Shown here: piece after piece, positions 1 to 11,690 of the stretch | How the letters are laid out: every line of letters begins with the position of its first letter | How positions within the stretch are numbered: the first letter of the stretch is position 1 | Assembly: GCA_948146395.1 (NCBI GenBank) | Contig: OX411548.1 | Coordinates: 65,243,020 to 65,307,019 of the forward strand | Origin: Fragum whitleyi | Taxonomy: Eukaryota; Mollusca; Bivalvia; Cardiida; Cardiidae | Direction: 5' to 3' | DNA: 64,000 nucleotides | The notes under the pieces: generated by a model | What the model was told of the DNA's origin: nothing | What the model saw: only the letters and a program-made list of their open reading frames with translations | The model's database searches: none | Translations under genes and position numbers: made by a program

Positions 1-34
1 GCGAAACGTTTTTCGATCCTGAACGCATGGCTGG
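1..34. repeat. Half copy of PAL-B palindromic element, cut by window edge
   Basis: The first bases carry a GCGAAACGTTTTT arm followed by ATCCTGAACGCATGGCTGG. This matches the right arm of the PAL-B palindromes found complete at 21.7, 29.0, 29.9, 35.3 and 36.7 kb. The left arm would lie outside the window. Confidence 0.6.
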
Positions 35-689
35 TTTTGTTTAAATTCATCTAGGCATTATGGTGGCATATTTCTGCCACGAGATACGAGATAGACGGGC
101 AGTATCGTTTTAATTTCAAAGGTTTCGCGAAAAGAACAGATTGCAGGAAGTCTAGTCTAAAAAAAACCAACCCAATAAAAATTTTTACAGTGAGGCTGTT
201 TCCGGAGAAACCCCGAGATATTACTTTAGTCTTGGTATCATAGCGGTCGTCATCGTGTAAAAACTTTGACATTTTGTGATTAATCTATTAATATTAAAGT
301 CGCTTTCTTTAAAAATATGTTCATTATCATACGATCAATCTATGAAGGAGGACGACTGTATATTTGTTACAACTGTTTCGCGCTGGGCCGTCGATTTGAC
401 GTCCTGGCGATATGTGTTTCTGTGAGACATTGCGATTTGTTTTGAAAAATGCAGAAGTATAATATTTTTTAATATTTCGTAATGCAGTACTTTCAATTGA
501 AAATTTCAGTAAAATAGTAATTGAGAGCGTTGTCTAATAAGATAAAAATTTCGGTGAATTTTTGAGAATTAACGGTAGTTTTTTATTTGATAAGATCTCC
601 GTCAAACCAGTAAAATTATCAAAAATTATACCCTGCCTTCCTTCATTTCATCCTTTTTGACATTAACTGAGCGGATGCAAATAAACAGA
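35..689. other. Intergenic AT-rich DNA, nothing recognised
   Basis: No ORF with recognisable content, no tRNA-like boxes and no clear repeat were seen here. Confidence 0.5.
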
Positions 690-905
690 TGTTGTCATGA
701 CGTTACATAGCAATCACGTGCAAAATGACGCGCTTTAAGAACATTTGTAATTTTTTGTTTCATTTTTTATGTCATTTTTGCGTTTAAGAAATAAAATTAT
801 CGTGTTTTTTTTCGGGTAAGATTTTTGGTACTTCAATTCGTGAAAAAACAAAAGCTATGTTTAATATAGCTTTTGTTGTTCGCCCAATGAAAAATATAGG
901 ATCTG
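690..905 (+). repeat. Dispersed repeat ending in a hairpin, related to 44.44-44.68 kb
   Basis: The segment runs from an ACGTGCAAAATGAC stretch through TTCGGGTAAGAT to the hairpin CAAAAGCTAT...ATAGCTTTTG. The same landmarks occur in the same order on the minus strand at about 44.44-44.68 kb. The spacers are diverged, so this looks like an old dispersed family. Its class is unknown. Confidence 0.45.
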
Positions 906-923
906 TCATGAGATTTTTTTGTT

Positions 924-1034
924 AGAATCAAGTTTATCTTAACCGAGTCTAGAATAAAAATGTGTTTAAGTCTTGGTGATCTCAATAACTCAATTACTTT
1001 TCTATTCTAGACGAGGTTAAAATGATCTTGACTC
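924..1034. repeat. Imperfect inverted repeat, ~35-bp arms
   Basis: The left arm (AATCAAG..TTAACCGAGTCTAGAATA) and right arm (TATTCTAGACGAGGTTAA..CTTGACT) are complementary with several mismatches around a ~40-bp loop. It could be a decayed fold-back element or MITE. Confidence 0.55.
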
Positions 1035-1144
1035 AAACATAATTGAGTAACAGATTCTCTTCGTCACTTGAACAACAATTCTGTACGTTTAAACCAATTT
1101 GTGGGTGCTAAAATGACAGAAGCACAACAATACTGTGCGTAATA

Positions 1145-1163
1145 TGACGTCATGATGACGTCA
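1145..1163. promoter_or_regulatory. Two CRE-like TGACGTCA octamers
   Basis: Two perfect TGACGTCA octamers, the CREB/ATF consensus, are separated by 3 bp. No gene is visible nearby, so a regulatory role is speculative and chance is possible. Confidence 0.2.
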
Positions 1164-1787
1164 TTTAGAATGTTATCCTTCACGTATGTAAGACAAGGAT
1201 ATCTCTGATCGCTGTTCGTTACAGAATACAAGGGGAACATGTGAAAAAAAATCGACCTTACACTGAAAGAAACGATTATCCTCTTTATGAACAAGTTGAA
1301 ATTGTCTGTATCAGATTGAAATTGAATGGGGAGATGTCACATGTTAGTAAAAATAAAAAAGAGCCACCGAAAACTAGTAATGAACGCCTGAAGCTTCTGA
1401 AATGGTCATTACACAGAGCTTATGTAAATATAAGCTTTTCATACATGTAACGTGTACTTAAATAACCTTAAATAACAGCTACTATAATCGTACAAAGTTT
1501 CCCTCTAAGGAAAAATCTCGGAAAATACTATTAGAATGGTTTTTAGATATCTAAATAAGATAAAATTGTCTGTGTCGGGATTGAAAGGAACGATAATTGA
1601 ATCAATCGCCTGACAAGCACAAAGGGACAAATAACGAAAATCAGCAAATTATTGCAACCTTATTAAAAGATCATATTCAAATTGTGATACATGTAGAAAG
1701 CCTTGGAATAGATCATAATGGACCCTCTTTTAGATTCTAAGATCGCACAAACTGTCTGTCTTTGCACGGACTGTCTGTCTGTCTTTC

Positions 1788-1857
1788 TAACGAGGTTGGG
1801 AGGATTGATAATTGTCTAGGCTCTACCGAGACAATTATCAATTCCCTCAACCGAGTT
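1788..1857. repeat. 70-bp palindrome
   Basis: The arms TAACGAGGTTGGGAGGATTG and the complement of CAATTCCCTCAACCGAGTTA flank ATAATTGTCT/AGACAATTAT and a short loop. The arms are about 32 bp with few mismatches. It is probably a short fold-back element. Confidence 0.65.
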
Positions 1858-2237
1858 AAATATTTTTTTACAATACACAAGAACGTTTAATATTTATCTA
1901 TTGACCTCTATATTCCTTATTTTCGTCGATGTTTCTAACTGAAATGCAAGTTTCTAAAAATAATCGCATTATGCCATTGTTCTAAAAATATCCATGTGAT
2001 ATCATAAAAAATGTCATATGGGATGTTATCGCACGGATATTTGTAGAGTTATAAGACAATTTACAATATTATGTTCAAGTTATGACGACATTGAAAAGAT
2101 TATTTCAATAAGAATTGATTGCTTATGTCCCGTTCTAAGAAAGGCTATTTTTATAATCTATTTTAGTCACAGTTTAATGTTCCTACTGAGGAATATTTCT
2201 ACCACGAGATACGACAGATCAATCGTAATATATAACA

Positions 2238-2427
2238 GGGAGCCAACTTATTTCTGACCCGAATCCTACCCGGGTATAGACTGGTCCCACTTCCAACATT
2301 CAGAATAGCCTATTCTAGGCCATTCTAATAGTCGATGTGTGGACCAATCTAGAGCCCGCTGTCTGAGAGTTATTCTGATATAGCGGGCAACCATACCTGC
2401 TCGTGGTCAGAAATAAGTTGGCCCAGG
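2238..2427. mobile_element. ~190-bp MITE with 18-bp terminal inverted repeats
   Basis: GCCAACTTATTTCTGACC at 2242-2259 is exactly inverted at 2405-2422. CAGGG occurs just outside both ends and may be a 5-bp target duplication. There is no coding capacity. The superfamily is not recognised. Confidence 0.65.
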
Positions 2428-2657
2428 GTTTCATGGAATTTAATCTTGATAACGAGCAGATACATTGTAAGAAAATTTATATCAGAGCCTGTATCTTAAT
2501 TTTTATTTAAGTACATGCCAACAACTGACATTGGAATAAATTGATTGCTATAAAATAACCTTATTGGTAGGCGATCTAAATGCCATAAGTGTAGTTTGAA
2601 TAAGCTGTAGTTACAGGGTTTTGTTGGCTATCAAAGGCCCTTTTTCCCTGCTTTCTG

Positions 2658-3139
<482 letters not shown>

Positions 3140-3442
3140 AACATTCCCCGTACCGTGAACTTCCTTCCGCTGTTTAAATATATATAAAAGACATATAACC
3201 AAGTTTAAAACTTAAGAAACTACTTAGATAATGAACCCTGTTTGACAATCTAAATAAAGATAACGAAGGATGCAGTTAATGGCATCGAGATGTTAAAATT
3301 CGATGGGTAGAACTTTCGGACCAAATTTTAAAAAATAAATTATAGATATCTAGATAAATTTTACTTCTTAATCGAGATGCTTTTCAAATTGTAACGATTC
3401 TGCTAATGTCATTCTTTTTTTTTTTTTTTTTTTTTTTTCGTA

Positions 3443-3859
3443 CAGTTAAAAACATCGAGAAATCGACAAAATGATTGATTTGTGAATGATTTTAGAATGA
3501 AATTGAATGAGTGTGTGGAGCGAGTTTTGAGTGAAAGTCAAGGCAAGTAATAAATATCGCTAATTTTGTTCATCTTGAACAAAATGAACGATATTTAGTA
3601 CTTCCTTTATTAGAATATATGTACTTTTCTGTTTGTGTGTCTTCATGAACAAATCAGACACTTTGAAAAACGTACCAGGTAATAAATTCGTAGACTAACT
3701 TGATCGTTGATCGTCTAGAACGTTCGCGAAATATTTCTAATGATTTTGTAACGTTTTTGAATGGTTTGAGTAACTGTTTGGAGTGAATGATTCAAGCGTT
3801 GGTCTTGAACGCTTTTGATTGAGCTTAATGTCAATTTCACAATGTTCTTACTATAACTG
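3443..3859 (+). mobile_element. MITE-A copy 1, Tc1/mariner-type
   Basis: The element begins CAGTTAAAAACATCGAGAAA and ends with the complement (..TTTCACAATGTTCTTACTATAACTG), flanked by TA on both sides. A central palindrome around GATATCGCTAATTTTGTTCA is typical of the family. A 24-base T run (3415-3438) lies just upstream. The TA target and CAGT terminus point to Tc1/mariner mobilisation; no transposase is encoded. Confidence 0.8.
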
Positions 3860-3869
3860 TACCAATATA

Positions 3870-4306
3870 CAGTTAATTACATCGTGAAATTGACATTTAA
3901 CTCTATCAAAACCATTCTGAATCAATCACTCAGCGCTCCATTCAATCATTCCAGACACTCACTCATACCATTCAAAAACGCTCCAAACTCACTGAAAAAC
4001 ATATAACAACAATTTCGTTCAAAATAAAAATAGATGGGGAAAGATCGGGATTTCAGTTATTTAATTGAAATTGTAATCGTCTGATAGGTATTTGAAGAAA
4101 TAGGGAGCTTTCTATAGAACTTGTATGCATATTTTATTAAAGGGAGGTAATCAATATTGCAAATTTTGTTCATCCTGAACAAAATTTGCAATACTGGATT
4201 ACCTCCCATTAAATTCACTCAAAACTCGCTCCACACACTCATTCAATTTCATTCCTTAATCATTTCATAATCGTTCACCTTGTCAATTTCACGATGATAT
4301 TATCTG
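3870..4306 (-). mobile_element. MITE-A copy 2, full length (437 bp)
   Basis: TA-CAGTTAATTACATCGTGA opens and ..TTTCACGATGATATTATCTG-TA closes the element. The central 60-bp palindrome lies between two GGGAGGTAAT / ATTACCTCCC motifs. It is in the opposite orientation to copy 1 and only 10 bp away. Confidence 0.88.
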
Positions 4307-4813
4307 TATCATCTAAAACACGTTAGTTATTTAAGGCACCGTTTTCACGTGCCGTTTCTTGCATAAGCCACGTCATTTGATACTAAAGAAAAAGTAATGA
4401 GTCTCATCAAGATAGCTGTAAGCAGGCCTAATGCGGATTAAAAACATAAAACCCACATTGGAGACCGCTGGCGCCGCATATTGATCATGTGTAAATTTTG
4501 CCTCGCCCAGCTTCCGTATTCAAAGACATTACTAAGTAAACTCGTGACACGTTTTTTTTTATTGTTATGTAAGAATTCACCAAAAGAAAGTTATTGAAAA
4601 AAGAAAGTTTGTGTTTTAGGAAAGCTATGATTTAATCTTATATCTTATTTCATACAAAATATTGTTATCATAAGAAAAGATAATCAAAATGAATTATTGT
4701 TTTTTGTTCTCCACGTAGCCTGGCTCCCAGGCTGCCATGTAGTTTTTGGTTAAAAATAGAGAAGGTAGACTACTCATGTTTACTCAATTAACTCCCTTAT
4801 TCTAAAGAAAACG

Positions 4814-5535
4814 TTTGTTTGTTTGTTTGAATGGGTTTTACGCCGCTTTCAACAATTTCGCAGTTATATCGCGGCGGCTTGATCACATAGCAATGGATTC
4901 CTGGTATTTCTTTCACCTGTACAGTTAACAACATCGTGAAATTGACAAGGTGAATCATTTTGGAATGATTTCGGAACGAAATTGAATGAGTGTGAGGAGC
5001 GAGTTTTGAGTGAATTTAATGGGAGATAATCCTATATCGCAAATTTTGGCCAGGAGGAACAAAATTTACGATTTTGATTACCTCCCTTTAATAAAAAATG
5101 CATTCAAGTTCTATACACAGATTCCTATTTCTTCAATCAACTATGAGACGCTCACAATTTGAATTTTGTCTATGAAATCGCGATTTTTTTTCAATCAAAA
5201 TTATTTTGAATGACATTTTTGATTCTATATTTTTCAATGGGTTTGAGCGTTTTTGATTGATTTGAGTGAGTGTTTGGAATGAATGACTGAAGCGCTGAGT
5301 GAACGCTTTAGAATGGTTTTGATTGAGATGAAAGTCAATTTCACGATGTTTTAAACTGCACTACCATTACACCCTTTCCTAGCCTCCGACTGCTATCTCA
5401 CATAGGTTTATGATTATATCAACCCATTGGTGAGAGACAAACGTCGGAAAGGATATTTGCCGCCACCGGAGATCGAACCCACGACTTCCAGATTGGAAGT
5501 CTTATGCCTAATCAACTGCGCTATGGTGACGGCTC
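4814..5535 (-). mobile_element. tRNA-derived SINE, interrupted by MITE-A copy 3
   Basis: On the minus strand the head has RNA polymerase III promoter boxes: A-box-like TAGCGCAGTTGATTAGG and B-box-like GGGTTCGATCTCC. The body carries ..CACCAATGGGTTGATA.. and ..GCCGCGATATAACTG..GAAAGCGGCGTAAAACCC. The tail is a (CAAA)n run. A 13-bp target duplication TCTAAAGAAAACG flanks the whole unit (4801-4813 and 5536-5548). Without the MITE the SINE is about 285 bp. Truncated relatives lie at 37.5 and 63.4 kb. Confidence 0.88.
4922..5358 (+). mobile_element. MITE-A copy 3, full length, nested in SINE
   Basis: CAGTTAACAACATCGTGAAA..TTTCACGATGTTTTAAACTG is flanked by TA on the left and CA, a decayed TA, on the right. 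It splits the SINE body at a site that reads GTACAACCAT in intact relatives. The length equals copies 2 and 11 (437 bp). Confidence 0.9.
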
Positions 5536-5584
5536 TCTAAAGAAAACGTAATGACCAAATTGCATAATAAAAGTTTAGTGGTAA

Positions 5585-5665
5585 TAGTTTGTTTACTTAT
5601 TAGGAGTTTTACGCTGCACTTAACAGTATTGCAGTTATATCACGACAGTTGGTGTACCTACACAT
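5585..5665 (-). mobile_element. Old SINE 3' tail fragment
   Basis: AGTTTTACGCTGC..TTGCAGTTATATCACGACAG resembles the complement of the tail of the SINE at 4814-5535 with many changes. It sits about 50 bp beyond that SINE's target duplication. Confidence 0.5.
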
Positions 5666-6610
5666 TGTTTCGCGTCGTTTCTCGTCCTTTTAATTAGGCC
5701 CAACCACATCGTTTCATCATATCCACTAGCTGCCCATCCTGTTCAGGCCTATCAGTCGTTCATCGATGCGGAAAATCACTAACAGTTATACTGAATTCCA
5801 TAAAAAAGTGTGCACTTTCACTTTTTGCATTTTTCGTGATTTTTACAAAGTTGCAAGAAAATAAGGGAGTAAATTTGATAGCATACTTTAGTCAAGGCCT
5901 TTTGAAATGAAAAGTGAAATCAGTTTTGAATAAAATATCGCATGCTGCATACGCGCAGGCAGAACTGAAATTGTTGAGATTTGACCTCCATAAAACGTTT
6001 TCTTTGGTATGAGCTATGCGTTGATATTGCATTATGGAGTTTTAAAAGCCATTCCAAGCCATTTCCAAACAGAAGTTTTAATTTTTCATGCAGACGTTAC
6101 GTTTACGTCAAAGTTAGGCATTACTACTTTGCTAGGCCAGTAACTTGTCGTTGAATTGTGCTATGGCGTTCTATGACATCTCGATTTGCTTAATAAAGGC
6201 CTTATTAAATGACGACCTCGATTTCTATTGGAACATGAATGCTCACTCAATTTCAATGACGTTCTAAATCTGACAAGGTTCGATTTTGTTATACGACGTT
6301 AATTGGTAGTTAAACAACGCTGTAGTATCACGCATAATTGTATAGAAGATGTGATTTAATGCTTAGGAAAGCCGCAAAGATTCAACTGAGTGCATTTTCA
6401 GACCAAATCTTAGTCTAGCGCGTGATGCACATGCAAAATATGCAAAATCAAATGTCTTAATTCAGCAGAAAATATTTGCTCACCGCGAGATTTTTGTTTT
6501 CAAATATTGTTTGCACATACTCTCGGGGATAGCCATACGACGTTTTATGAAGATAGATTGTGCAATTTCAGAGATATTCGAAATTCAAAATTGCACACTT
6601 TCTTTTGGAA
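5666..6610. other. Intergenic DNA, nothing recognised
   Basis: Unique-looking AT-rich sequence with no supported gene, clear tandem structure or TIR pair. Confidence 0.5.
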
Positions 6611-6617
6611 CTAAGTA

Positions 6618-7092
6618 TAGTTACACCGTGAAGTTGACATTTATATCATTCAAAACCATTCTATATAGCTACATTCATTCATTCATTCATTCATTCATTC
6701 ATTCATTCATTCATTCATTCATTCATTCATTCATTCATTCATTCATTCAAAACACTCAACCAAACCCTTAAAACGCTCCGAAATACTAAAAAAAAAGATG
6801 ATATCAACTACAACATTAAAAATAAAAATCGCTAGAAAAAAATCGCGATTTCACGAACCTATTTGAAATAGTAAGTGTTTGATTTGTTTATGGAGAAAGG
6901 GAAAGATATTTACAGAATTTGTGTGCATATTTTATTAAAGGAAGGTAATAAATATCGATAATTTTGTTCACCATGCTCAAAAAAAGCGATGTTGGATTAC
7001 CTCCCTTTAATTTCATTCCAGACTCACTCGTCGCACTCATTCAAATTCATTCCAAAATTATTACCGTGTCAATTTCACGATGTTGTTAACTA
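6618..7092 (-). mobile_element. MITE-A copy 4 with expanded ATTC tract
   Basis: Termini TAGTTACACCGTGAAG and ..TTTCACGATGTTGTTAACTA match MITE-A. The position that normally holds two or three ATTC units (..CCATTCATTCATTCCA..) has grown to about 19 units at 6672-6748, and the element is correspondingly longer. Confidence 0.8.
6672..6748. repeat. (ATTC)~19 microsatellite inside MITE-A
   Basis: Uninterrupted tetranucleotide array. The Ser-Phe-Ile-His ORF read across it is low complexity. Confidence 0.95.
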
Positions 7093-7715
7093 AATATCAA
7101 ATGTCGGGTCAAAGAGGGCTTAGCCGGCGATCGAATTCAGGACCCCAGGAATGAGAACCAAAAACGTTTCAGGCTTAACTAAATGAAACTTCATTTAATC
7201 ATTGACAATGATTGAGTATTTATGATTAAAGATGATGCTTTTCGTTACTTCTGAATGCGAGTAGAGGCGTAGATTGATTAAAGCTATGGGAATTAAAAGT
7301 TTTGGATGGGAGATGGTCTTAAGAAATCTTAATGTTTATGGCCTGAGCTGCCGAATAAATTTGATTACTCTCGATGAAATGATTCTTAGATGTTATTTAT
7401 GATAGCCTAATATATCTAGTTATGATATATATAAATATTCAAAAGTTAAATATAAATTCTAATTTGATTTAGGGAAACTTCTTTTGTGAAAAATCGCGAA
7501 TTATTGATATTTAATATTATTATTTTTTGTACCTTTGCCGCCAAAGCAATGAATTTTACGGCAAGACAATACCACGATTTCTTTCATTCCCGTTCATTTC
7601 TCATAAAATGTTAACAAACTATTGACATTTTTGTTGAAACGAAATAGGATGATCGTTTTCTTTGCGTGTAAGATCGTCGATAAATCCATTTTTGCGTTAT
7701 GCCCAGTTCGTTTAA
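7093..7715. other. Intergenic DNA, nothing recognised
   Basis: The stretch AGCCGGCGATCGAATTCAGGACCC at about 7123 weakly resembles a degraded tRNA T-arm or SINE head, but no partner A box was found. Nothing else is supported. Confidence 0.4.
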
Positions 7716-7721
7716 ATATTA

Positions 7722-8137
7722 CAGTTAGTAACATCGCGAATTGTACACTCATCCCACTCTTAATCATTCTAAATCGCTCCTCCAACGATTCATTCATTCA
7801 TTCATTCATTCATTCATTCATTCATTCATTCATTCATTCATTCATTCATTCATTCATTCCAGATACTTACACAGACCATTCAAAATTACCGAGAAAACAT
7901 CCAAAAATGCGCCAAGAATCTTCTTTATTATAAAACTTCATTCAAATCGAGAAAATTATCTATAGGTTTTTAAGGGAAGTTATAAAACATTGATAATTTT
8001 GTCCAGGATGTGCGCAAGTGGCGACCTTGTATTACCTCTCTTTAATTTCATTCATTGCTCGCTCCACACTCATTCAATATCATTCAAAACTCATTCCGAA
8101 ATCATACAATTTGTCAGTGACACGATGTTTTGAACTG
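7722..8137 (-). mobile_element. MITE-A copy 5 with expanded ATTC tract
   Basis: TA-CAGTTAGTAACATCGCGAA opens and ..GACACGATGTTTTGAACTG-TA closes it. The same internal site as in copy 4 holds about 18 ATTC units (7788-7860). The central palindrome is decayed. Confidence 0.82.
7788..7860. repeat. (ATTC)~18 microsatellite inside MITE-A
   Basis: Tetranucleotide array at the same element position as in copies 4 and 23. Confidence 0.95.
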
Positions 8138-8285
8138 TACAACGCTAATTTCTATACCTATTTTTTTTAATTCATTTTGAAATTTTTAATAATCTGGTTA
8201 CATATTAAATAAAGAGAAGAGAAGGCGGAAATTGCATAAAATCATGTTCTTGGGAAATCCCAATCTTATCTTTTTTAGTCATTTT

Positions 8286-8393
8286 TACGTTTTTGAATGG
8301 TTTGAGTGAATATTTGGAATAAATTAATGGAGCGCTGAGTGAGCGATTTAGAATGTTCTTATTATTTAGATTAATGAAATTTCACGATGTACC
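8286..8393 (+). mobile_element. MITE-A copy 6, right-end fragment
   Basis: GTTTTTGAATGGTTTGAGTGA..GGAGCGCTGAGTGAGCGATT..TTTCACGATGTA corresponds to the last ~110 bp of a forward MITE-A, with a degraded terminus. Confidence 0.7.
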
Positions 8394-8868
8394 TAAGACA
8401 AGCGAGGATACATGTTCTATTTTTTTTCAAACGTTTTGCGGACGTTTTTATCTTGAATACTGGGCTGTTTTCAATAAATCAAACTCAATACAGTTATTTC
8501 CATTTTCAAAATTGAATCTGGTGGTTTTGCAAATCAAATTAAAGCAATGTCACCTCTATTTAGTTATTTTATACATCAGAATACCAGAAGAATAGATGGT
8601 TTTTAATTGAGTTGAACATTCAAATTTTGAATCCAAATTGCTCCTGTCAGTATTTAATGCGTTTCAGAGGATACATTTTTTCAGTTTCTTTTTTAAAATT
8701 CTTTCGAATTTTTCTCAGATATAAGTACTTTGTCATATTTTAAGGTTCAATTCAAAAATGGGACAGCGGATAAATACAGAGAAAAATACAGATAAAACTT
8801 TCATAATTTACAGAATTCACCAGTATAAAAACAATCCTGATTTATTAACAATAGCAGATACAGGCAAT
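8394..8868. other. Intergenic DNA, nothing recognised
   Basis: AT-rich sequence; the one ~80-codon ORF over its start runs out of MITE-A copy 6 and is not supported as a gene. Confidence 0.45.
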
Positions 8869-8870
8869 CT

Positions 8871-9203
8871 TGCACGGGCGACCACTTCTATAAATCGACC
8901 ATTTTTATTGAGCGACCGTTTTTAAAATACCATTCTTTTAATCAGAATATCTTAAAAAAATAGATAAAACTCATCAATAATTTATAGAAAATGAATCCTA
9001 TGTTTTAAAAACAAAATAGAATCGTCGCAATGTGACGATTCTATTCGGTTTAAACAAAATAGCATTTCACGAAATTCGCAATAGCAAACATTTAAAAAAA
9101 AAAAAAAAAAACATTTGTAAACAAAACTTGCATTAAACGGACATTCCGTTCAACGACCGTTTCATGGTCGTCCCATAAGTGGTCACTAAACACACGTTTT
9201 GCT
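8871..9203. mobile_element. Pogo/Tigger-like MITE (CAGNAAAACTTG / GCGACCA family)
   Basis: The left end TA-CAGGCAATCTTGCACGGGCGACCACTT is matched by the complement of the right end AAGTGGTCACTAAACACACG..TTTTGCTG. An internal hairpin AATAGAATCGTC..GACGATTCTATT lies at 9014-9044. CAGYAAAACNTG termini and TA target resemble pogo-group MITEs. A second copy lies at 17.46-18.23 kb. Confidence 0.6.
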
Positions 9204-9603
9204 GTGTTTTCCGCTATATGGAAGGAATAGCATTATAATGATAATTTTAAAACTATCTCGAATTTATCGTAAATTTTACCTGGAAAGTGTGCGGTTTCTT
9301 GAAATGTATATATAGATATCTTAATTAGAATTTCGAATTTCATGTACTCTTACTGCAATCTCGTATAATCATAATGCCATGTCAATTTCCAAAGTATGTC
9401 TTTCCGACAGCCAATGGCTAAATATTGCATGTCTGTTAAGGCGTTGACCGGTGATTGTTAGCAGTTACATTCCGCTAAGGCAAATCATATTAATTTATGT
9501 AATGAAAATGCCATTTAAGAAGGAGCCTTCTGAAAAATACGTTTCTATGAGAACACGTAAAATACGCAAATAATAATAATAATAACCTTCACGTGCATGC
9601 GGA
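9204..9603. other. Intergenic DNA, nothing recognised
   Basis: No supported feature. Confidence 0.45.
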
Positions 9604-9692
9604 CGGGGTGAAAACGTTTTGGAAACACTACCCGCCTTGCACGTGTACTTACGTGCAAATCGGGATATTATTCTAAAACGTTTTCCTTTTCC
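9604..9692. repeat. Degenerate PAL-B palindrome core
   Basis: GAAAACGTTTTGGAAAC..CCCGCCTTGCACGTGTACTTACGTGCAAATCGGG..AAAACGTTTTCC keeps the PAL-B inner hairpin (CCCGC-TTGCACGT..ACGTGCAA-GCGGG) while the outer arms are lost. Confidence 0.5.
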
Positions 9693-10032
9693 ATCAATAA
9701 ATATTACACTGGAATCTTTAATACGATGTTGATTAAAACTATTTTACCTTGATTAATGTCTGGAAGTCCTGAATAGAACAGTCTATATGTGACCTCTTTG
9801 AATCATTTATTGCCATAAAGTATTGAATCAAAGACCCGATTTAAGTGAGTTTCGTGACTTTGCTACAATCACAATTATCTTTTCCATAAATAGATGTTAC
9901 GTTAGCACCTAAAAATGCTTGCTTTGAAGACTAAAAAAAATCGAAGGTATATTTTTTCTCAAAGGTTATAAAGCTAATTAATTTGTATTTTTATAAAGTG
10001 TGTTGCGTGCTTTATTACCATTAAAAGATCTA

Positions 10033-10215
10033 CAGTTAATAATATTGTGAAATTGATATTTTCCTCGACCAAAGCCATTCAAAACCGCTCGCTCAGTCTT
10101 TCAATCATTCATTCCATACGCTCACTCAAAAAAGAAAACCATCAAAAACGCTGTGAGGTCGTTCTAAAACGCTTCTAAACCGTTCGAAACATTCAATATT
10201 ACAATCAAATCAATG
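10033..10215 (-). mobile_element. MITE-A copy 7, left part only
   Basis: TA-CAGTTAATAATATTGTGAAA followed by ..CTCAGTCTTTCAATCATTCATTCC..CGCTCACTC matches the outer part of a reverse MITE-A. The palindromic core and the other end are absent. Confidence 0.7.
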
Positions 10216-10283
10216 AAAGTATTCATTATTTGTTAGTGTAGTCTAATAAGGTTGTGAAGACACAAGAATTGAAAAGAACCAGA

Positions 10284-10350
10284 AATTTTGTACAGGAAAG
10301 CGCTTACTAACGTTTTGCAAGCGCTTTACTCTCCTGAACGCTAGGCTGGT
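10284..10350. repeat. Truncated PAL-B-like palindrome
   Basis: GGAAAGCGCTTACTAACG..GCAAGCGCTTTACTCTCCTGAACGCTAGGCTGG ends like PAL-B (CCTGAACGCAGGGCTGG) with a short inner hairpin. It abuts MITE-A copy 8. Confidence 0.5.
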
Positions 10351-10933
10351 TACAGTTAACAACATCGTGAAATTGACAAGGTGAATGATTTTGGAATTAA
10401 TGAAGAACGAAATTGAATGAGTGTGTGGAGCGAGTTTTCAGTGAATTTAATGGGAGGTATACCAATGTCGCAAATTTAGTTCAGAATGAAAAAAATGCGA
10501 CATTGGATTACCTCCCTTAAATAAAATATGCATACAAGTTCTTTAGATAGTATCATATTTCTTCAAGAACCTATTACACGCTCACAATTTCGAGGGGTGA
10601 ACGGAAAACTGTCGTAACTGCATTTTTTCAAAAAACGATTTTTTTGTTTAATTGACAATCATTTACTATATTACACATTTTGAAATTATCATTATTTTGA
10701 AATACTTCATTTAATGACTTAAATTCTGTTTGTGCAAAAGTGTTGTAAGTGAAATCTTATCTTTTTACAAACGGAAAAATTTACTATAATGACTAAAAAT
10801 ATTAATGGAAGAGTGTAGTTAATAGGATAATATTGAGGTATTTTCTAGGTTACATTGATGTCATTTCAGCTGAAATGATGACATCAAAATATTCTAAACC
10901 AGTGAAATAGAAAATTCTGAGCTATTAAGGTAG

Positions 10934-11213
10934 TGGACCCATAATAATTCCTCAATATTCCGGAACACATTATCTTTCACAATGTTAACCAATGACCCAT
11001 TCCCCTATCAATTACATGTTTAATCTTAAGTTTTTGATGGGCCATCTGCAAATTTGGAAAAATTGGTGGGCCGAAGAATCCTTATTACCTATCCAAGATT
11101 AAAATAAGCATCATATTTGAATAGATAGTTTATGGGGCCAATCCAAAACTGTGATTTAGCCTATCACACTTCGCCCCATGCCAGAATAATCCCTGTACGG
11201 ATCCACCACCTTA
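10934..11213. mobile_element. Palindromic TTAAGGTAG element, old copy
   Basis: TTAAGGTAGTGGACCC..AATAATT and the complement of AATAATCCCTGTACGGATCCACCACCTTAA form matching ends. The termini resemble the three elements at 42.7-43.7 kb. It lies within the 5.15-kb element. Confidence 0.5.
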
Positions 11214-11690
11214 ATAATTACTGAAGATACATTTGCATGTGCAAATACATGGATGTGGACAAGAAATCCACACACCCTTATTTGTATAGATTGAAATTTC
11301 AGCAGAACCGGCTCATGGACATTCAGACAACAAGTCTAGCTTCTATACATCTTGGCCGTCAAGGAAACTTGAGCGCCTAACCATAGATTCCTGGTATTTC
11401 TTGACAGTAATCTTAATTGTAACCCTGAATGTAGCATTTCACTGCTCACTTGAAATTTAAGTTGCTATCAATTGGATTTTACTGTAAAGAAGAGATTATG
11501 AAAGATACCCCCTTACTTATACCTGTATGTAAAATCTGGAATCCCACAATTGGGCTTTTTAAGTGTTCATTGAATTGAAAAAACAAAACAACTAGAGTAG
11601 GGACAAATAGGGCAGCACTGAATGCAAATTATAAAGCTCTAGGTATAATTTTGTTCATGCAGAGAATATTTCTAAGGTATTTCCATCATA

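Noticed and set aside
6511..7965. ORFs with Ser-Phe-Ile-His repeats (also near 41.9 kb)
   Set aside because: They read through ATTC microsatellites inside MITE-A copies.
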